A stretch of DNA of 64,000 bases from Paenibacillus humicola (GTDB taxonomy: Bacteria > Bacillota > Bacilli > Paenibacillales > Paenibacillaceae). The translations under genes were made by a program, and so were the position numbers. The stretch lies in contig NZ_JAQGPL010000001.1 in the NCBI RefSeq assembly GCF_028826105.1, positions 3,498,501-3,562,500 on the forward strand. The letters run 5' to 3'. This document shows positions 17,328-26,296 of this stretch, one piece after another. Numbering within the stretch: position 1 is the first letter of the stretch; every line of letters begins with the position of its first letter. A model generated the notes under the pieces. The model was not told the origin of the DNA and searched no databases. It saw only the letters and a program-made list of their open reading frames with translations.

Positions 17328-17362
17328 CGTAATGTCCTATGCAGCGGCGGCCAACCGAAGCC

Positions 17363-17896
17363 TCAAGTCTTGAGCAGCCTGGAAAGCCGCGCGTCAAGAT
17401 CTTTCTGCTGCATTGGACCGATAAAAATGTCTTCAATTTTACCGTCCGGATTGATAAAAAACGTCGTCGGATACGATCGCAGCCCGTATTCGCGCTCCAC
17501 CGTCCGGTCTTCGTCTTTCAAAATGTCGTAGCTGACCTTATAATTTTGGACAAAATTCGAAATCGTTAAATCGTCCTCGCCCAAATTGATGCCGACGATC
17601 TCGAACTGCTTCCCGTCCTGGGCGGCATATTTGCTCTGCAGATCGGGCGTCTCGTATACGCACCCCGGGCAGAAGGTCCCCCAGAAATTAATGATGAGCG
17701 GCTTTCCTTTATAATCGGACAGCCTGTGCGTTTTCCCGTCCATGCCGAGCAGCGCGAAATCCGGCGGCTTGGAGCCGATTTTCGGCAGCCCGCCGGAGCC
17801 GTTGTCCGAAAAAACGGCATTCCCGATCGCATAACCGCCCAGCAGGACGACCGCGAGAAAAATGACGATCTGTATCGTTCTGCGGTATGATTTCAT
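17363..17896 (-). CDS. resA: Thiol-disulfide oxidoreductase ResA
   Basis: ResA is a membrane-tethered thioredoxin-like protein that reduces the CXXCH cysteines of apocytochrome c so haem can be attached. The 177-residue product has an N-terminal anchor (about 7-27) and the active site WGTFCPGC (Cys76, Cys79). B. subtilis ResA has CEPC; here the two middle residues are Pro-Gly, which may change the redox potential. The TlpA-like core follows, with the cis-proline loop RSYPTTFFI. It is the first gene of the res operon and is followed by the paired repeats and then resB. Confidence 0.92.
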   Translation of the reverse strand: MKSYRRTIQIVIFLAVVLLGGYAIGNAVFSDNGSGGLPKIGSKPPDFALLGMDGKTHRLSDYKGKPLIINFWGTFCPGCVYETPDLQSKYAAQDGKQFEIVGINLGEDDLTISNFVQNYKVSYDILKDEDRTVEREYGLRSYPTTFFINPDGKIEDIFIGPMQQKDLDARLSRLLKT

Positions 17897-17980
17897 GCGT
17901 ATTTCACCGCCTCGTGCAGGTTTGGAGCATCGTTTCCATTATAACGAAAAACAGGACGGCAGATAGGCTGCCGCCGCTCC

Positions 17981-18721
17981 CTATTTTTGAATTTTATGTG
18001 TCTTGGCGGCCGCCGCCAGCAGGTCCCTGATTTCCTGCTCGGTCAGGTGGCGGTATTTGCCCCGCTGAAGCTGCTGCAGGTTCAGATCGCCGAATTTGAT
18101 GCGCTTGAGGCGAACGACCGGGTGCGAAATCGCATCGAACATGCGGCGCACCTGCCGGTTCCGCCCTTCGTAAATCGTAATCGAAATCGTCGCCTGTTTT
18201 TTGTCCGGATCGACGTCGTGATATTCCACCTCGGCAGGCGCCGTCATGCCGTCCTCCAGCTTGATGCCCTTTTGCAGCTTTTCGAGCGCGCTGCCGTGAG
18301 GCACGCCTTTCACCGTGGCCAAATACGTTTTCGGCACGTGATGGCTCGGATGCGTGAGCAAATTGGCGAATTCGCCGTCGTTCGTCAGCAGCAGCAGCCC
18401 TTCCGTATCGTAATCGAGCCGGCCGACGGGATATACCCGTTCCTTGATCCCGGGCAGGAAATCGGATACGATTTTCCGACCCTGCGGGTCCTTTGCGCTC
18501 GTAATGACGCCTTTCGGCTTGTTGAGCATCAGGTACAGCTTGCGTTCACCTTGAATCCGTTTCCCGCGGACGGTTATGACATCGGTTCCCGGGTCCGCTT
18601 TCGCCCCCAGTGTCGTAACCGTTTCCCCGTTTACCTGAACTTGTCCGGACAAAATAAGCTCTTCGCATTTGCGGCGCGAAGCGACCCCGGCCCCCGCCAA
18701 TATTTTTTGCAGACGTTCCAA
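17981..18721 (-). CDS. rluB: 23S rRNA pseudouridine synthase RluB
   Basis: RluB converts a uridine in helix 89/90 of 23S rRNA to pseudouridine. The 246-residue product has an N-terminal S4 RNA-binding domain (ERLQKILAGAGVASRRKCEEL) and the catalytic aspartate in GRLDYDTEGLL (about Asp103), plus the family motif GRNRQVRRM. I chose the TTG at 18721 because GAGGTGA lies five bases ahead and Bacillus RluB proteins begin at this point; two upstream ATG codons lack a site. It lies between spmB and resA, as in B. subtilis. Confidence 0.93.
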   Translation of the reverse strand: MERLQKILAGAGVASRRKCEELILSGQVQVNGETVTTLGAKADPGTDVITVRGKRIQGERKLYLMLNKPKGVITSAKDPQGRKIVSDFLPGIKERVYPVGRLDYDTEGLLLLTNDGEFANLLTHPSHHVPKTYLATVKGVPHGSALEKLQKGIKLEDGMTAPAEVEYHDVDPDKKQATISITIYEGRNRQVRRMFDAISHPVVRLKRIKFGDLNLQQLQRGKYRHLTEQEIRDLLAAAAKTHKIQK

Positions 18722-18831
18722 TGCTTTCACCTCATCCCTCATCATACCTTAAATACAGATGCGAAGAAAGTCGAACCCGCATACGCGCCGGTGTGCCTGC
18801 TTCGCACGAATCCGTCCGTCTTCGCACGCGC

Positions 18832-18870
18832 AAAAAAACCGGCGGTCCCGCAAGTCTGCGGAACGCCGGT
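18832..18870 (-). terminator. Terminator after spmB
   Basis: On the minus strand ACCGGCG and CGCCGGT, with an inner CCGCA/TGCGG, form a strong hairpin followed by TTTTTTT. It separates the dacB-spmA-spmB operon from rluB. Confidence 0.85.
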
Positions 18871-18877
18871 ATGTACG

Positions 18878-19414
18878 TCAGGAACCGAATACGAATAAGC
18901 AAACGATAATAGCGGCGATAAAACCGACCAGATCGGAAAACAAGCCGACTTTCAGGGCATAACGGCTTTTGCGGATACCGACGGCGCCGAAATAAACGGT
19001 CAGCACGTACAGCGTCGTATCCGTACTGCCCTGGATCGTCGAAGCGATGCGGCCGATCATCGAATCCGGGCCATACGTCTTGATCAGCTCCGCGGTAAAC
19101 GCGAGCGAGCCCGCTCCCGTCAGCGGCCGCAGCAGTCCGAGCGGCAGCACTTCGCCGGGGACGCCCAGCCGGTGCATCAGCGGCTCGATGAGCGAAACGA
19201 TCATATCCATCGCTCCCGAGGCGCGGAACATGCTGATCGCCACCAGCATCCCGACCAGGTGGGGAATAATGTTGATCGCCGTGCCGAAGCCGTCCTTGGC
19301 TCCTTCGAGGAACGACTCGTACACCGGCACTTTGCGAAACGCCGCATAGAGCGGAATAAACACGATCATAAACGGGATGGTCCAGGCCGATATCAGCGTA
19401 ATCCATTCATACAA
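18878..19414 (-). CDS. spmB: Spore maturation protein SpmB
   Basis: SpmB acts with SpmA and DacB in spore core dehydration. The 178-residue polytopic product has the nucleoside-gate type sequence seen in SpmB (FLEGAKDGFGTAINIIPHLVG, then GSTDTTLYVLTVYFG). I chose the TTG at 19414 because AAAGGGTG lies six bases upstream and the resulting length equals that of B. subtilis SpmB (178). It overlaps the end of spmA by eight bases, so the two are coupled. Confidence 0.9.
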   Translation of the reverse strand: MYEWITLISAWTIPFMIVFIPLYAAFRKVPVYESFLEGAKDGFGTAINIIPHLVGMLVAISMFRASGAMDMIVSLIEPLMHRLGVPGEVLPLGLLRPLTGAGSLAFTAELIKTYGPDSMIGRIASTIQGSTDTTLYVLTVYFGAVGIRKSRYALKVGLFSDLVGFIAAIIVCLFVFGS

Positions 19415-20096
19415 CAGCCTCACCCTTTCCGCCCGGGTCGCTCCTGCCGCTGCCCGGCGGAGCCTGAAGCGGCCGGACGGCGCCCGGTCCGCCGGACCCC
19501 GGGCTTCTCCACGCGGGCGGCCCGGAGCGCAGCCGGTACCAGCGGTCGGCGGCGATCGCCGCCGCCGTCGCAATCGCCGTCGCGATCAGGGTCGTGCCGA
19601 CGATTTCCGCGGGGTGCGCCGAGCCGTACGTCATGCGGATGGCGATGAGCGTCGTCGGCACAAGCGTGACGCTCGACGTATTGAGCGCCAGCAGCGTGCA
19701 CATGGCGGCCGACGCGGTTTCCTTGTCCGGATTAAGCTTTTGCAGCTCCTGCATCGCTTTGATGCCCATCGGCGTTGCCGCGTTTCCCAGCCCGAGGATA
19801 TTGGCGCTCATATTGCTCATGATATAGCCGAGGGCGGGATGTCCCTTAGGCACATCCGGAAACAACAGGCGTACAGCCGGCTGCAGCAGCACGGCCAGCT
19901 TGCGCAGCAGCCCGGCATCCTCGCCGATCCGCATCAGCCCGAGCCAAAAAACCATCACGCTGATCAGCCCGAAGCTGACCGTAACGCCGTTCTTGGCCCC
20001 TTCAAAAGCCGCCTCTGTCAGCGCCTCCATCCGGCCGTTGACGATGGCTGCCACGAAGCTGGCGGCGATAAAAAACAGCCAGATCCAGTTTACCAT
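19407..20096 (-). CDS. spmA: Spore maturation protein SpmA
   Basis: SpmA is a membrane protein needed with SpmB and DacB for proper spore core dehydration. The 229-residue product has several hydrophobic spans and the conserved NMSANILGLGNAATPMG and LNTSSVTLVPTTLIA. It is about 30 residues longer than B. subtilis SpmA (196). The extra part is a very G+C-rich Gly/Pro/Arg/Ser tail (from about 195), which looks like a low-complexity extension. Its start overlaps the dacB stop by seven bases. Confidence 0.92.
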   Translation of the reverse strand: MVNWIWLFFIAASFVAAIVNGRMEALTEAAFEGAKNGVTVSFGLISVMVFWLGLMRIGEDAGLLRKLAVLLQPAVRLLFPDVPKGHPALGYIMSNMSANILGLGNAATPMGIKAMQELQKLNPDKETASAAMCTLLALNTSSVTLVPTTLIAIRMTYGSAHPAEIVGTTLIATAIATAAAIAADRWYRLRSGPPAWRSPGSGGPGAVRPLQAPPGSGRSDPGGKGEAVV

Positions 20097-21292
20097 CCCG
20101 CCGCCCCCTTCCCTCCGAAAAGCGACAACAACGTCAATCTTAGAGCTCCCATGAACGAATCGTGCCAGATTCGCGGCGGCACCGCTCCGGACGTCGTCTC
20201 CGGCGTCCAGGACGGCCGGTCCGGCGCCTTGAGCCGGACATCCCCGCGGTCATAAACGGGAGTCGCGCCGATCCGGTCGTCGCCGATAAACCACTGAATC
20301 GTTCCGCGCTCGCCGAGCCTGTATGCCGTAGAAGCGGCCGCGGTGAGGACCAGCTTGGAGCGCAGCTGCTCCTTTTCCCCTTCGGCGAACGGATAGAGGA
20401 AGGTACGGCCTACCGCCAGCGGATACCCGTTTACCGGCTGGCCTTGATGCGCCACTTCGCTAAGCGGGTAATGCGCAAACCCCCAGTCGAGCAGCTTCTG
20501 ATGATCCGTCCAGTCATCTCCGTCGTCCAGCGTGACCACGGCAAGCTGCTGTCCGTCCCGCGTCGCCGAGCTGACCAGGCAGCGGTGAGCGAGCTTCGTG
20601 TAGCCGGTCTTGACGCCGTCGGCGCCGTCGTAGAGCGACAGCATTTTGTTTTTGTTCCGCCATTTATAATCCCACTCGTCGTTCGGGTTGGGCGCCGTTT
20701 TCACCTTCGTTTTGACGATCTCCTTGAAAACCGGATTTTTGAGCGCGTACGCGGTCAGCTTGGCCATATCGTCGGCTGTGGAATAATGATCGTCGTCGTC
20801 CAGTCCGGAAGGGTTCATAAAATGGGTATGGGTCAGCCCCAGCATGCGCGCTTTCTCGTTCATCAGGTAAACGAAGCCTTCCTCCGAGCCGCCGACATGC
20901 TCCGCAATGGCGGTTGCGGCGTCGTTGCCGGAACGGAGCATGAGCCCGTACAGCAGGTTTTGCAGGCTCATCTGCTCGCCTTTTTGCAAGTAGATGGAGG
21001 AGCCTTCTTTTCCGGCCGCGCGGACGCTCGTCTTGACGATATCCGAAAGCTTGCCGTGCTCGATTGCGACAATAGCCGTCATGATTTTCGTCAGGCTGGC
21101 GATACGCATCCGTTTGTCGCCGTTAGCGCTGTACAACAGACGCCCGGATACCACATCGATCAGCGCCGCGGCTTGAGCGTGCGTACTGACCGGCTCCGGT
21201 GCGGCCGCGGCGGCAGGAGGCACGGCTGTCAAGGCCGACCAAGCCAGGACGAGCACCGCCAAAAAGCATAACGTTTTTCGGCTGAGGGTCAT
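20090..21292 (-). CDS. dacB: D-alanyl-D-alanine carboxypeptidase DacB (PBP5*)
   Basis: DacB is a sporulation carboxypeptidase that trims peptide side chains and so limits cross-linking of spore cortex peptidoglycan. The 400-residue product has a signal peptide (hydrophobic 9-30, cleavage near AAAAAP) and the penicillin-binding motifs SLTK (Ser66, Lys69), SGN (121-123) and KTG (228-230). A C-terminal domain with a hydrophobic tail (ALRLTLLSLFGG) may hold it to the membrane. It is first in the dacB-spmA-spmB operon; CTCAGGAGG precedes the ATG, with the paired repeats directly upstream. Confidence 0.94.
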   Translation of the reverse strand: MTLSRKTLCFLAVLVLAWSALTAVPPAAAAAPEPVSTHAQAAALIDVVSGRLLYSANGDKRMRIASLTKIMTAIVAIEHGKLSDIVKTSVRAAGKEGSSIYLQKGEQMSLQNLLYGLMLRSGNDAATAIAEHVGGSEEGFVYLMNEKARMLGLTHTHFMNPSGLDDDDHYSTADDMAKLTAYALKNPVFKEIVKTKVKTAPNPNDEWDYKWRNKNKMLSLYDGADGVKTGYTKLAHRCLVSSATRDGQQLAVVTLDDGDDWTDHQKLLDWGFAHYPLSEVAHQGQPVNGYPLAVGRTFLYPFAEGEKEQLRSKLVLTAAASTAYRLGERGTIQWFIGDDRIGATPVYDRGDVRLKAPDRPSWTPETTSGAVPPRIWHDSFMGALRLTLLSLFGGKGAAGW

Positions 21293-21309
21293 TTCGGGGA
21301 CCTCCTGAG

Positions 21310-21438
21310 ATTTTTGTGAAGCTTGGCTTCTTTGCGTGAAATTCGTAACAAAAATCGCTTCGGAAGCATTCGCTTAATTTTTGTGAAGCTTGGCTCTTCT
21401 TTGCGTGAACTTCGCAGCAAAAATCGCTTCGGAAGCAT
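21310..21438 (-). repeat. Paired 60-62 base hairpin repeats upstream of dacB
   Basis: Two near-identical copies lie at 21310-21369 and 21377-21438. On the dacB mRNA strand each runs from ATGCTTCCGAAGCGATTTTTG to GCTTCACAAAAAT and can fold by pairing GATTTTTGT with ACAAAAATC, with an inner GAAGC/GCTTC. The nearer copy ends two bases before the CAGGAGG of dacB. The gene-free stretch 21293-21639 otherwise holds only the gerW terminator. Confidence 0.8.
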
Positions 21439-21543
21439 GCATGCACGTACACCATCCGCTCCATAAAAAGACGGTTTGTACAAGTATATGAACGCTAGCG
21501 GTTTATATGTCCTGTCCCATTCCCAAGCCGGCAAAACGGCCGC

Positions 21544-21577
21544 AGAAAAAAGAAACTGCCCCGATTCGGGACAGCTT
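21544..21577 (-). terminator. Terminator after gerW/ytfJ
   Basis: On the minus strand CTGTCCC and GGGGCAG form a hairpin with a GAATC loop, followed by TTTCTTTTTT. Confidence 0.75.
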
Positions 21578-21639
21578 CGGCCTTCATGCGGCCGTCAAAC
21601 GAGCCAAACGTTTGGGCCTCTGCCCTGATGAGCCGCCGG

Positions 21640-22095
21640 CTATACGAAGTTGGTGTCCGGCTGATTGATCATCACGGACGGATCGGTGCTGGTCTGCGTT
21701 CCGCTGCGTTTGAATATCGCCTGAATTTTCTCCACAACCTGAGGCGCGGATTCGATCATGCGCTCCATCAAATGCGTCTGGCTGTCAAGCGGCACGACCC
21801 GGACGCCGTACGTGCCGACCACGAGAAAGGCGATCGGCGTAATCGATACGCCGCCGCCGCTGCCGCCGCCGAACGGCATCGCCACGGATGCGTTCTGCGC
21901 GTCCATGTGGGCATTGCCGTCGGCGCGGTAATCGCTGCCGCCTGCCACGAAGCCGAACCCGACTTTGGAAATCGGCATAATGACACTTCCGTCAGGCGTT
22001 TGGACAGGATCGCCGACGATCGTGTTTACGTCAACCATTTCTTTAATATTTTCCATTGCGGTTTGCATCAAGCCTTGAATCGGATGATCGTTCAC
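21640..22095 (-). CDS. ytfJ: GerW/YtfJ-family sporulation protein
   Basis: YtfJ (GerW) is a forespore-expressed protein; in Bacillus and relatives it affects germination with some nutrients. The 151-residue product shows the family core VDVNTIVGDP followed by a glycine-rich segment (FGFVAGGSDYR, then PFGGGSGGGVSI) and VVGTYGVRVVPL. The GTG at 22095 was chosen because AAAGGAGGAG lies seven bases ahead; the open frame upstream lacks a site. It follows ytfI with a 131-base gap, the same pair as in B. subtilis. Confidence 0.9.
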   Translation of the reverse strand: MNDHPIQGLMQTAMENIKEMVDVNTIVGDPVQTPDGSVIMPISKVGFGFVAGGSDYRADGNAHMDAQNASVAMPFGGGSGGGVSITPIAFLVVGTYGVRVVPLDSQTHLMERMIESAPQVVEKIQAIFKRSGTQTSTDPSVMINQPDTNFV

Positions 22096-22226
22096 GAGTG
22101 GACTCCTCCTTTTGATCCTTGGCCGGCATTCTCCGCTTCGTCTGCGGGACCGGCAATGCATAAGCTTCATCATACAAGCATGGCTTTCGGGTGTAGCTTT
22201 CCCCCGCCCCGCGGCCATTATGTAGG

Positions 22227-22922
22227 TTACGCGCGCATTAAAATACGCTGCCAGCCAAACAGGCCCTGCTTCAGGCCGAGCGCTTTCTTCATCCTGACCA
22301 TGAAAGCAATACCGGCAAAAATCGCGTAGCCGAGCCCGATTTTGAGCGTTACCGCGCCTTCGATCGAAAAGCTGGTTTTGCCGTAGTCAGGCTCGACCGA
22401 CAATTCGGGCTCGGTCATCATCCGCATAAACTGCGACGCTGCGCCCACCGCCGTCGTTTTAACCGACCAGACCATACCTGTTGCCATCGCCGTCCACACC
22501 GCATCGTCGGTCCCGACAACCGTCCGCCACCGGCACTCCGTCAGCCGTACATGCGCGAGCGTTTTTTTCGCCCAATCGAGCAGACTATTTTTATGCTTCA
22601 GCAGCGGCTTCAACTTTTCGAACGACTGGATAAACGTATCCAGATTAAAGCTGGCTTGCGTGGAACCCGAATCGCTGCCGCCCAAATTTTCCGCCGTCTG
22701 CTCCCGCTTGAAAGTTAGTCCGGCCTCTTTCAACCGCATGACCGGCAGCTCCCAGTGATAGTGAATCAGCCCCAGCAGCGCCTTTACGGTAAGCTCCGCG
22801 TGATCGTCGTCGCCCTCCCGCTTCACGCTGCCGCGAATGACCATCGGCGACATCCAGCAAACGAAAACGAGCAAAAAAAAGAGACCTGCCAGAGCAATCC
22901 AGCCGTACCGGTATCCGAGCAT
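22227..22922 (-). CDS. ytfI: DUF2953 membrane protein (YtfI-like)
   Basis: The 231-residue product has an N-terminal membrane segment (about 8-25) and a hydrophobic segment near the C-terminus (IGLGYAIFAGIAFMV). Between them lies a mixed domain with the family features CRWRTVVGTDDA and GMVWSVKT. B. subtilis YtfI (DUF2953) is encoded next to YtfJ, as here, which makes a shared sporulation role likely, although none has been shown to my knowledge. It lies between scpB and gerW in this organism. Confidence 0.85.
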   Translation of the reverse strand: MLGYRYGWIALAGLFFLLVFVCWMSPMVIRGSVKREGDDDHAELTVKALLGLIHYHWELPVMRLKEAGLTFKREQTAENLGGSDSGSTQASFNLDTFIQSFEKLKPLLKHKNSLLDWAKKTLAHVRLTECRWRTVVGTDDAVWTAMATGMVWSVKTTAVGAASQFMRMMTEPELSVEPDYGKTSFSIEGAVTLKIGLGYAIFAGIAFMVRMKKALGLKQGLFGWQRILMRA

Positions 22923-22998
22923 GTGGTTTCCACCGTCTTCCTGTCATTTGTCGGATATAGTATGGCCTTGCGGGCAAATCTCATTCATGTTGGCGCTG

Positions 22999-23622
22999 CT
23001 ACGGCTCTTCGCCGTTCGCCGCCGAAACAGGCAGCTCATCGATTGTCATCTGGCGCCCTTCGAGCTTCTCGAACAGCAGCTGCGTCTGCTCGTCCAGCGC
23101 ATCGTCGTCAAACGCCGCAGGCTCCGGCAGAGCGTCCAGACCGGGCAGGCCGAAATAGTCGAGAAACGATTTGGTCGTGCCGTACAAAATCGGCCTGCCG
23201 ATCGCTTCGGCTCGTCCGACTTCCTCGATCAGATCTTTCGAAACAAGCGATTGCAGCGCACGGTCGCATTTGACGCCGCGTATTTCTTCGATTTCGACGC
23301 GCGTGATCGGCTGGCGGTAGGCCACGATCGACAACGTTTCCAGCGCCGCCTGCGACAAGCTTGAACGGGTCGGCGTATACGCCATCCGTTCAAAATATTC
23401 GGCATGCTCCGGATTCGTTGTCAGCCGGTAAGCGCCGGCGACCAACGACAGCTGAATGCCGCGGCCCTGCCGCTTCATCTCCTGCTGCAGATCGCCGGCG
23501 ATATCGGCGGCCGCCGCGGCGTCCAGCTGCAAAATATCCGCCAGCTGCTTGACGGTCAGCCCCTCGTCGCCGGCCATAAACAGCAAGCCTTCAATAATTG
23601 TCTTCAGCTTCGAGTACTCCAC
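22999..23622 (-). CDS. scpB: Segregation and condensation protein ScpB
   Basis: ScpB dimers bind the ScpA kleisin and with SMC form the bacterial condensin that organises and separates chromosomes. The 207-residue product has the two winged-helix parts of the family (LKTIIEGLLFMAGDEGLT; ALETLSIVAYRQPITRVEIEEIRGV) and GRPILYGTT. The start is a GTG at 23622 that lies inside the end of scpA (32-base overlap), so expression is coupled. Length and motifs match B. subtilis ScpB (197). Confidence 0.94.
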   Translation of the reverse strand: MEYSKLKTIIEGLLFMAGDEGLTVKQLADILQLDAAAAADIAGDLQQEMKRQGRGIQLSLVAGAYRLTTNPEHAEYFERMAYTPTRSSLSQAALETLSIVAYRQPITRVEIEEIRGVKCDRALQSLVSKDLIEEVGRAEAIGRPILYGTTKSFLDYFGLPGLDALPEPAAFDDDALDEQTQLLFEKLEGRQMTIDELPVSAANGEEP

Positions 23623-24370
23623 TTTCCGCCGCTTCTCCTCTCCAATGAATCACAATATCGTCGAACAGCTGATGCTGAAAACAGCGAATGTGCTTCATTT
23701 TCATCAGCTCCAGCAGCGCCAGAAACGTGACGACTATTTCGTGCCGGCTTATCTCGCCCTGAACGAGCCTCGAGAACCGGACGGTCTCATGCTCCCGGAG
23801 CACGCTTACGATGTCGCGGATGCGGTCTTTAACGGAAATTTCGTCGCGGTGCACTGTTGCGACCGCATTGCGGCGCGATGCTTTGCGAAGCGCCTTCTGG
23901 AAGGCGCGAATCAAATCGCCGACGTGCAGGCCTTTAACGGGGTTTTGCGGAACGGACCGCATATACGGCGTTAAATCCTCCGGCTCCTTCGTATACACGA
24001 GGCTTCGCTCGTATTCCTGATCCCGAAGCTGCTCCGCGATTTGCTTGAACTTCCGGTATTCGATCAGTCTCGCGATCAGCTCGTCCTGCGGATCGAGCCC
24101 GTCGTCCTCCCACATGTCGTAGTCGTCCTCGATTACCGGCGGCTTCGGAAGCAGCTGTTTGCTTTTAATGGATAAAAGCGTTGCCGCCATGACGAGAAAT
24201 TCGCTTGTAATTTCCAGCTCCAGCTCCTGCATCGCATTCAGATAGTCCATGTATTGGTCGGTAATCTCGCTGATGGACACCTCGTGAATATCAATTTCCG
24301 CTTTGTCGATCAGATGAAGGAGAAGGTCGAGCGGACCTTCAAACGTTTCCAGCTTGTACGTAACCGTCAT
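23591..24370 (-). CDS. scpA: Segregation and condensation protein ScpA
   Basis: ScpA is the kleisin subunit that bridges SMC heads in bacterial condensin. The 259-residue product starts MTVTYKLETFEGPLDLLLHL, the classic N-terminus that contacts SMC, followed by an acidic variable middle and a C-terminal winged helix (VVTFLALLELMKMKHI). I chose the ATG at 24370, with GGAGG ten bases ahead, over a TTG six codons upstream that overlaps this site. It lies 33 bases after ribH, so it may be read from the rib operon as well. Confidence 0.94.
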   Translation of the reverse strand: MTVTYKLETFEGPLDLLLHLIDKAEIDIHEVSISEITDQYMDYLNAMQELELEITSEFLVMAATLLSIKSKQLLPKPPVIEDDYDMWEDDGLDPQDELIARLIEYRKFKQIAEQLRDQEYERSLVYTKEPEDLTPYMRSVPQNPVKGLHVGDLIRAFQKALRKASRRNAVATVHRDEISVKDRIRDIVSVLREHETVRFSRLVQGEISRHEIVVTFLALLELMKMKHIRCFQHQLFDDIVIHWRGEAAESGVLEAEDNY

Positions 24371-24403
24371 GGCGTCTAAGCCTCCCAATAATAAACGACG
24401 ATG

Positions 24404-24874
24404 TTAGCCTTGCAGCGCTTTGGTCAGATTCGCCATCTCGATGGCGGTTACCGCAGCATCCCATCCTTTATTGCCCGCTTTCGTGCCGGCACGCTCGACC
24501 GCTTGTTCGATCGAATCGGTCGTCAGCACACCGAAAATCGTCGGGACGCCGGTTTTCAAGCTGACCGCGGAGACCCCTTTGGCCGCTTCGTTGCACACAT
24601 AGTCGAAATGAGGCGTCGATCCGCGGATGACGGCACCGAGCGTGATGACGGCGTCGTATTTGCCGCTTTCCGCCATTTTTTGCGCGATCAGCGGAATTTC
24701 GAAGGCGCCGGGCACCCAGGCGACGTCGACGTCGCCGTCATCCGCGCCGTGGCGCTTCAGCGCGTCCAGCGCGCCGCTCAGCAGCTTCCCGGAAATAAAT
24801 TCATTGAACCGTCCGACGACGATTCCATAGCGTTGTCCTTGCGATACCAGATGTCCTTCATATACATGCGGCAT
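24404..24874 (-). CDS. ribH: 6,7-dimethyl-8-ribityllumazine synthase
   Basis: RibH condenses 5-amino-6-ribitylaminouracil with dihydroxybutanone phosphate, the penultimate step of riboflavin synthesis, usually as a 60-subunit shell. The 156-residue product has the family motifs [31 protein letters not shown] and GVLTTDS. The second ATG (24874) was chosen since GAGAGGATGA lies at a suitable distance; the first ATG overlaps that site. It is the last rib gene, 123 bases after ribBA. Confidence 0.95.
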   Translation of the reverse strand: MPHVYEGHLVSQGQRYGIVVGRFNEFISGKLLSGALDALKRHGADDGDVDVAWVPGAFEIPLIAQKMAESGKYDAVITLGAVIRGSTPHFDYVCNEAAKGVSAVSLKTGVPTIFGVLTTDSIEQAVERAGTKAGNKGWDAAVTAIEMANLTKALQG

Positions 24875-24997
24875 AATACGTTTCATCCTCTCGAGTCAAT
24901 ATGATTGGCATAGCTGCACTTTGTTTCGCGCAGGGGCGTAGACGCCGCGGCACCGGATCTTGAAGCCCGGATTCGCAGCGGAATACGGATCCCGATT

Positions 24998-26236
24998 TTA
25001 CAAATTCAGCATGTGACCGAGCTTCGACCGCTTGGTCTTCAAATAGTTTTCGTTGCTTTCGTTCGCTTCCATTTGAATGGGCACCCGTTCGACGACCTCG
25101 AGCCCGTAGCCTTCCAGGCCGCGGATTTTGCGCGGATTGTTCGTCAGGAGCCGCATTTTGCGTACGCCGAGGTCTTTCAATATTTGCGCCCCAATGCCGT
25201 AGTCGCGTAAATCGGGCGGGAAGCCTAGCTTAATATTCGCGTCGACGGTATCCAATCCCTGCTCCTGCAGCGCGTACGCCTTCAGTTTATTGATCAGCCC
25301 GATGCCGCGGCCTTCCTGGCGCATATAGAGCAGCACGCCGCTGCCCGCCTCTTCGATCTGCCGCATCGCCGCGGCGAACTGCGGCCCGCAGTCGCAGCGG
25401 TGCGAATGAAACACGTCGCCGGTCAGGCATTCGGAATGAACGCGCACGAGCACCGGGCGGTCGGGATCGATTTGGCCTTTCACAAGGGCGACATGCTCTT
25501 TGTTGTCCACCTCGTTCGTGTAAGCGACGGCTTTGAAAAGACCAAAATCGGTCGGGAGCTTCACTTCGACGACCCGCTCGACCAGCTTTTCTTTCTCGTT
25601 CCGGTAACGGATCAGCTCCTGGATGGAGATGAGCTTTAGCCCGTGTTTTTTCTTGAATTCGACCAAATCGTCAAGTCGCGCCATCGTGCCGTCCTCTTTG
25701 ATGATTTCGCAAATAACCGCCGCCGGGCTTGAGCCGCACATTTTCGCCAAATCGATTGCCGCTTCCGTATGGCCTGCCCGCCGCAGCACACCGCCCTTCT
25801 TCCCGATTAATGGAAAGATGTGGCCGGGACGGCGAAAATCGCCGGGTGCCGTCTTCGGATCGATCAGCGCCTTCACCGTCAGGGAACGTTCGGCGGCGGA
25901 AATGCCCGTCGTGGTCGATATATGATCGACCGATACGGTGAACGCCGTACCGTGGTAGTCGGTGTTATGCTGGACCATCGGCGGCAGCTCGAGCGCCTCT
26001 GCACGCTCCTGCGTAATCGGAACGCAAACCAGCCCCCGCGCTTCAGTGATCATGAAATTGATGACATCCGGCGTCGCTTTGTCGGCCAATGCGATCAAAT
26101 CGCCTTCGTTCTCGCGATCTTCATCGTCGACAACGATGACCGGCCTGCCGAGCATCAGGTCATAAATCGCGTCTTCGATCGCGTCGAGCGGGCTTTGCCC
26201 CCGGCCGTCCGCGGCCGGATCATAATGATTGGTCAT
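24998..26236 (-). CDS. ribBA: Bifunctional DHBP synthase / GTP cyclohydrolase II
   Basis: The N-terminal half (about 1-215) makes 3,4-dihydroxy-2-butanone 4-phosphate from ribulose 5-phosphate and shows [13 protein letters not shown] and the threonine-rich substrate loop [14 protein letters not shown]. The C-terminal half opens GTP to the first pyrimidine of the pathway and shows the zinc-binding [15 protein letters not shown] and GRGIGLINK. The 412-residue length is normal for RibBA. AAGGAGGGAAAT precedes the ATG. It follows ribE by 60 bases in the riboswitch-led operon. Confidence 0.95.
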   Translation of the reverse strand: MTNHYDPAADGRGQSPLDAIEDAIYDLMLGRPVIVVDDEDRENEGDLIALADKATPDVINFMITEARGLVCVPITQERAEALELPPMVQHNTDYHGTAFTVSVDHISTTTGISAAERSLTVKALIDPKTAPGDFRRPGHIFPLIGKKGGVLRRAGHTEAAIDLAKMCGSSPAAVICEIIKEDGTMARLDDLVEFKKKHGLKLISIQELIRYRNEKEKLVERVVEVKLPTDFGLFKAVAYTNEVDNKEHVALVKGQIDPDRPVLVRVHSECLTGDVFHSHRCDCGPQFAAAMRQIEEAGSGVLLYMRQEGRGIGLINKLKAYALQEQGLDTVDANIKLGFPPDLRDYGIGAQILKDLGVRKMRLLTNNPRKIRGLEGYGLEVVERVPIQMEANESNENYLKTKRSKLGHMLNL

Positions 26237-26296
26237 GCCGATTTCCCTCCTTCGTTCAATGTTGTTCAGTTTTCAAATTTTATGTCCCGGCGGATA

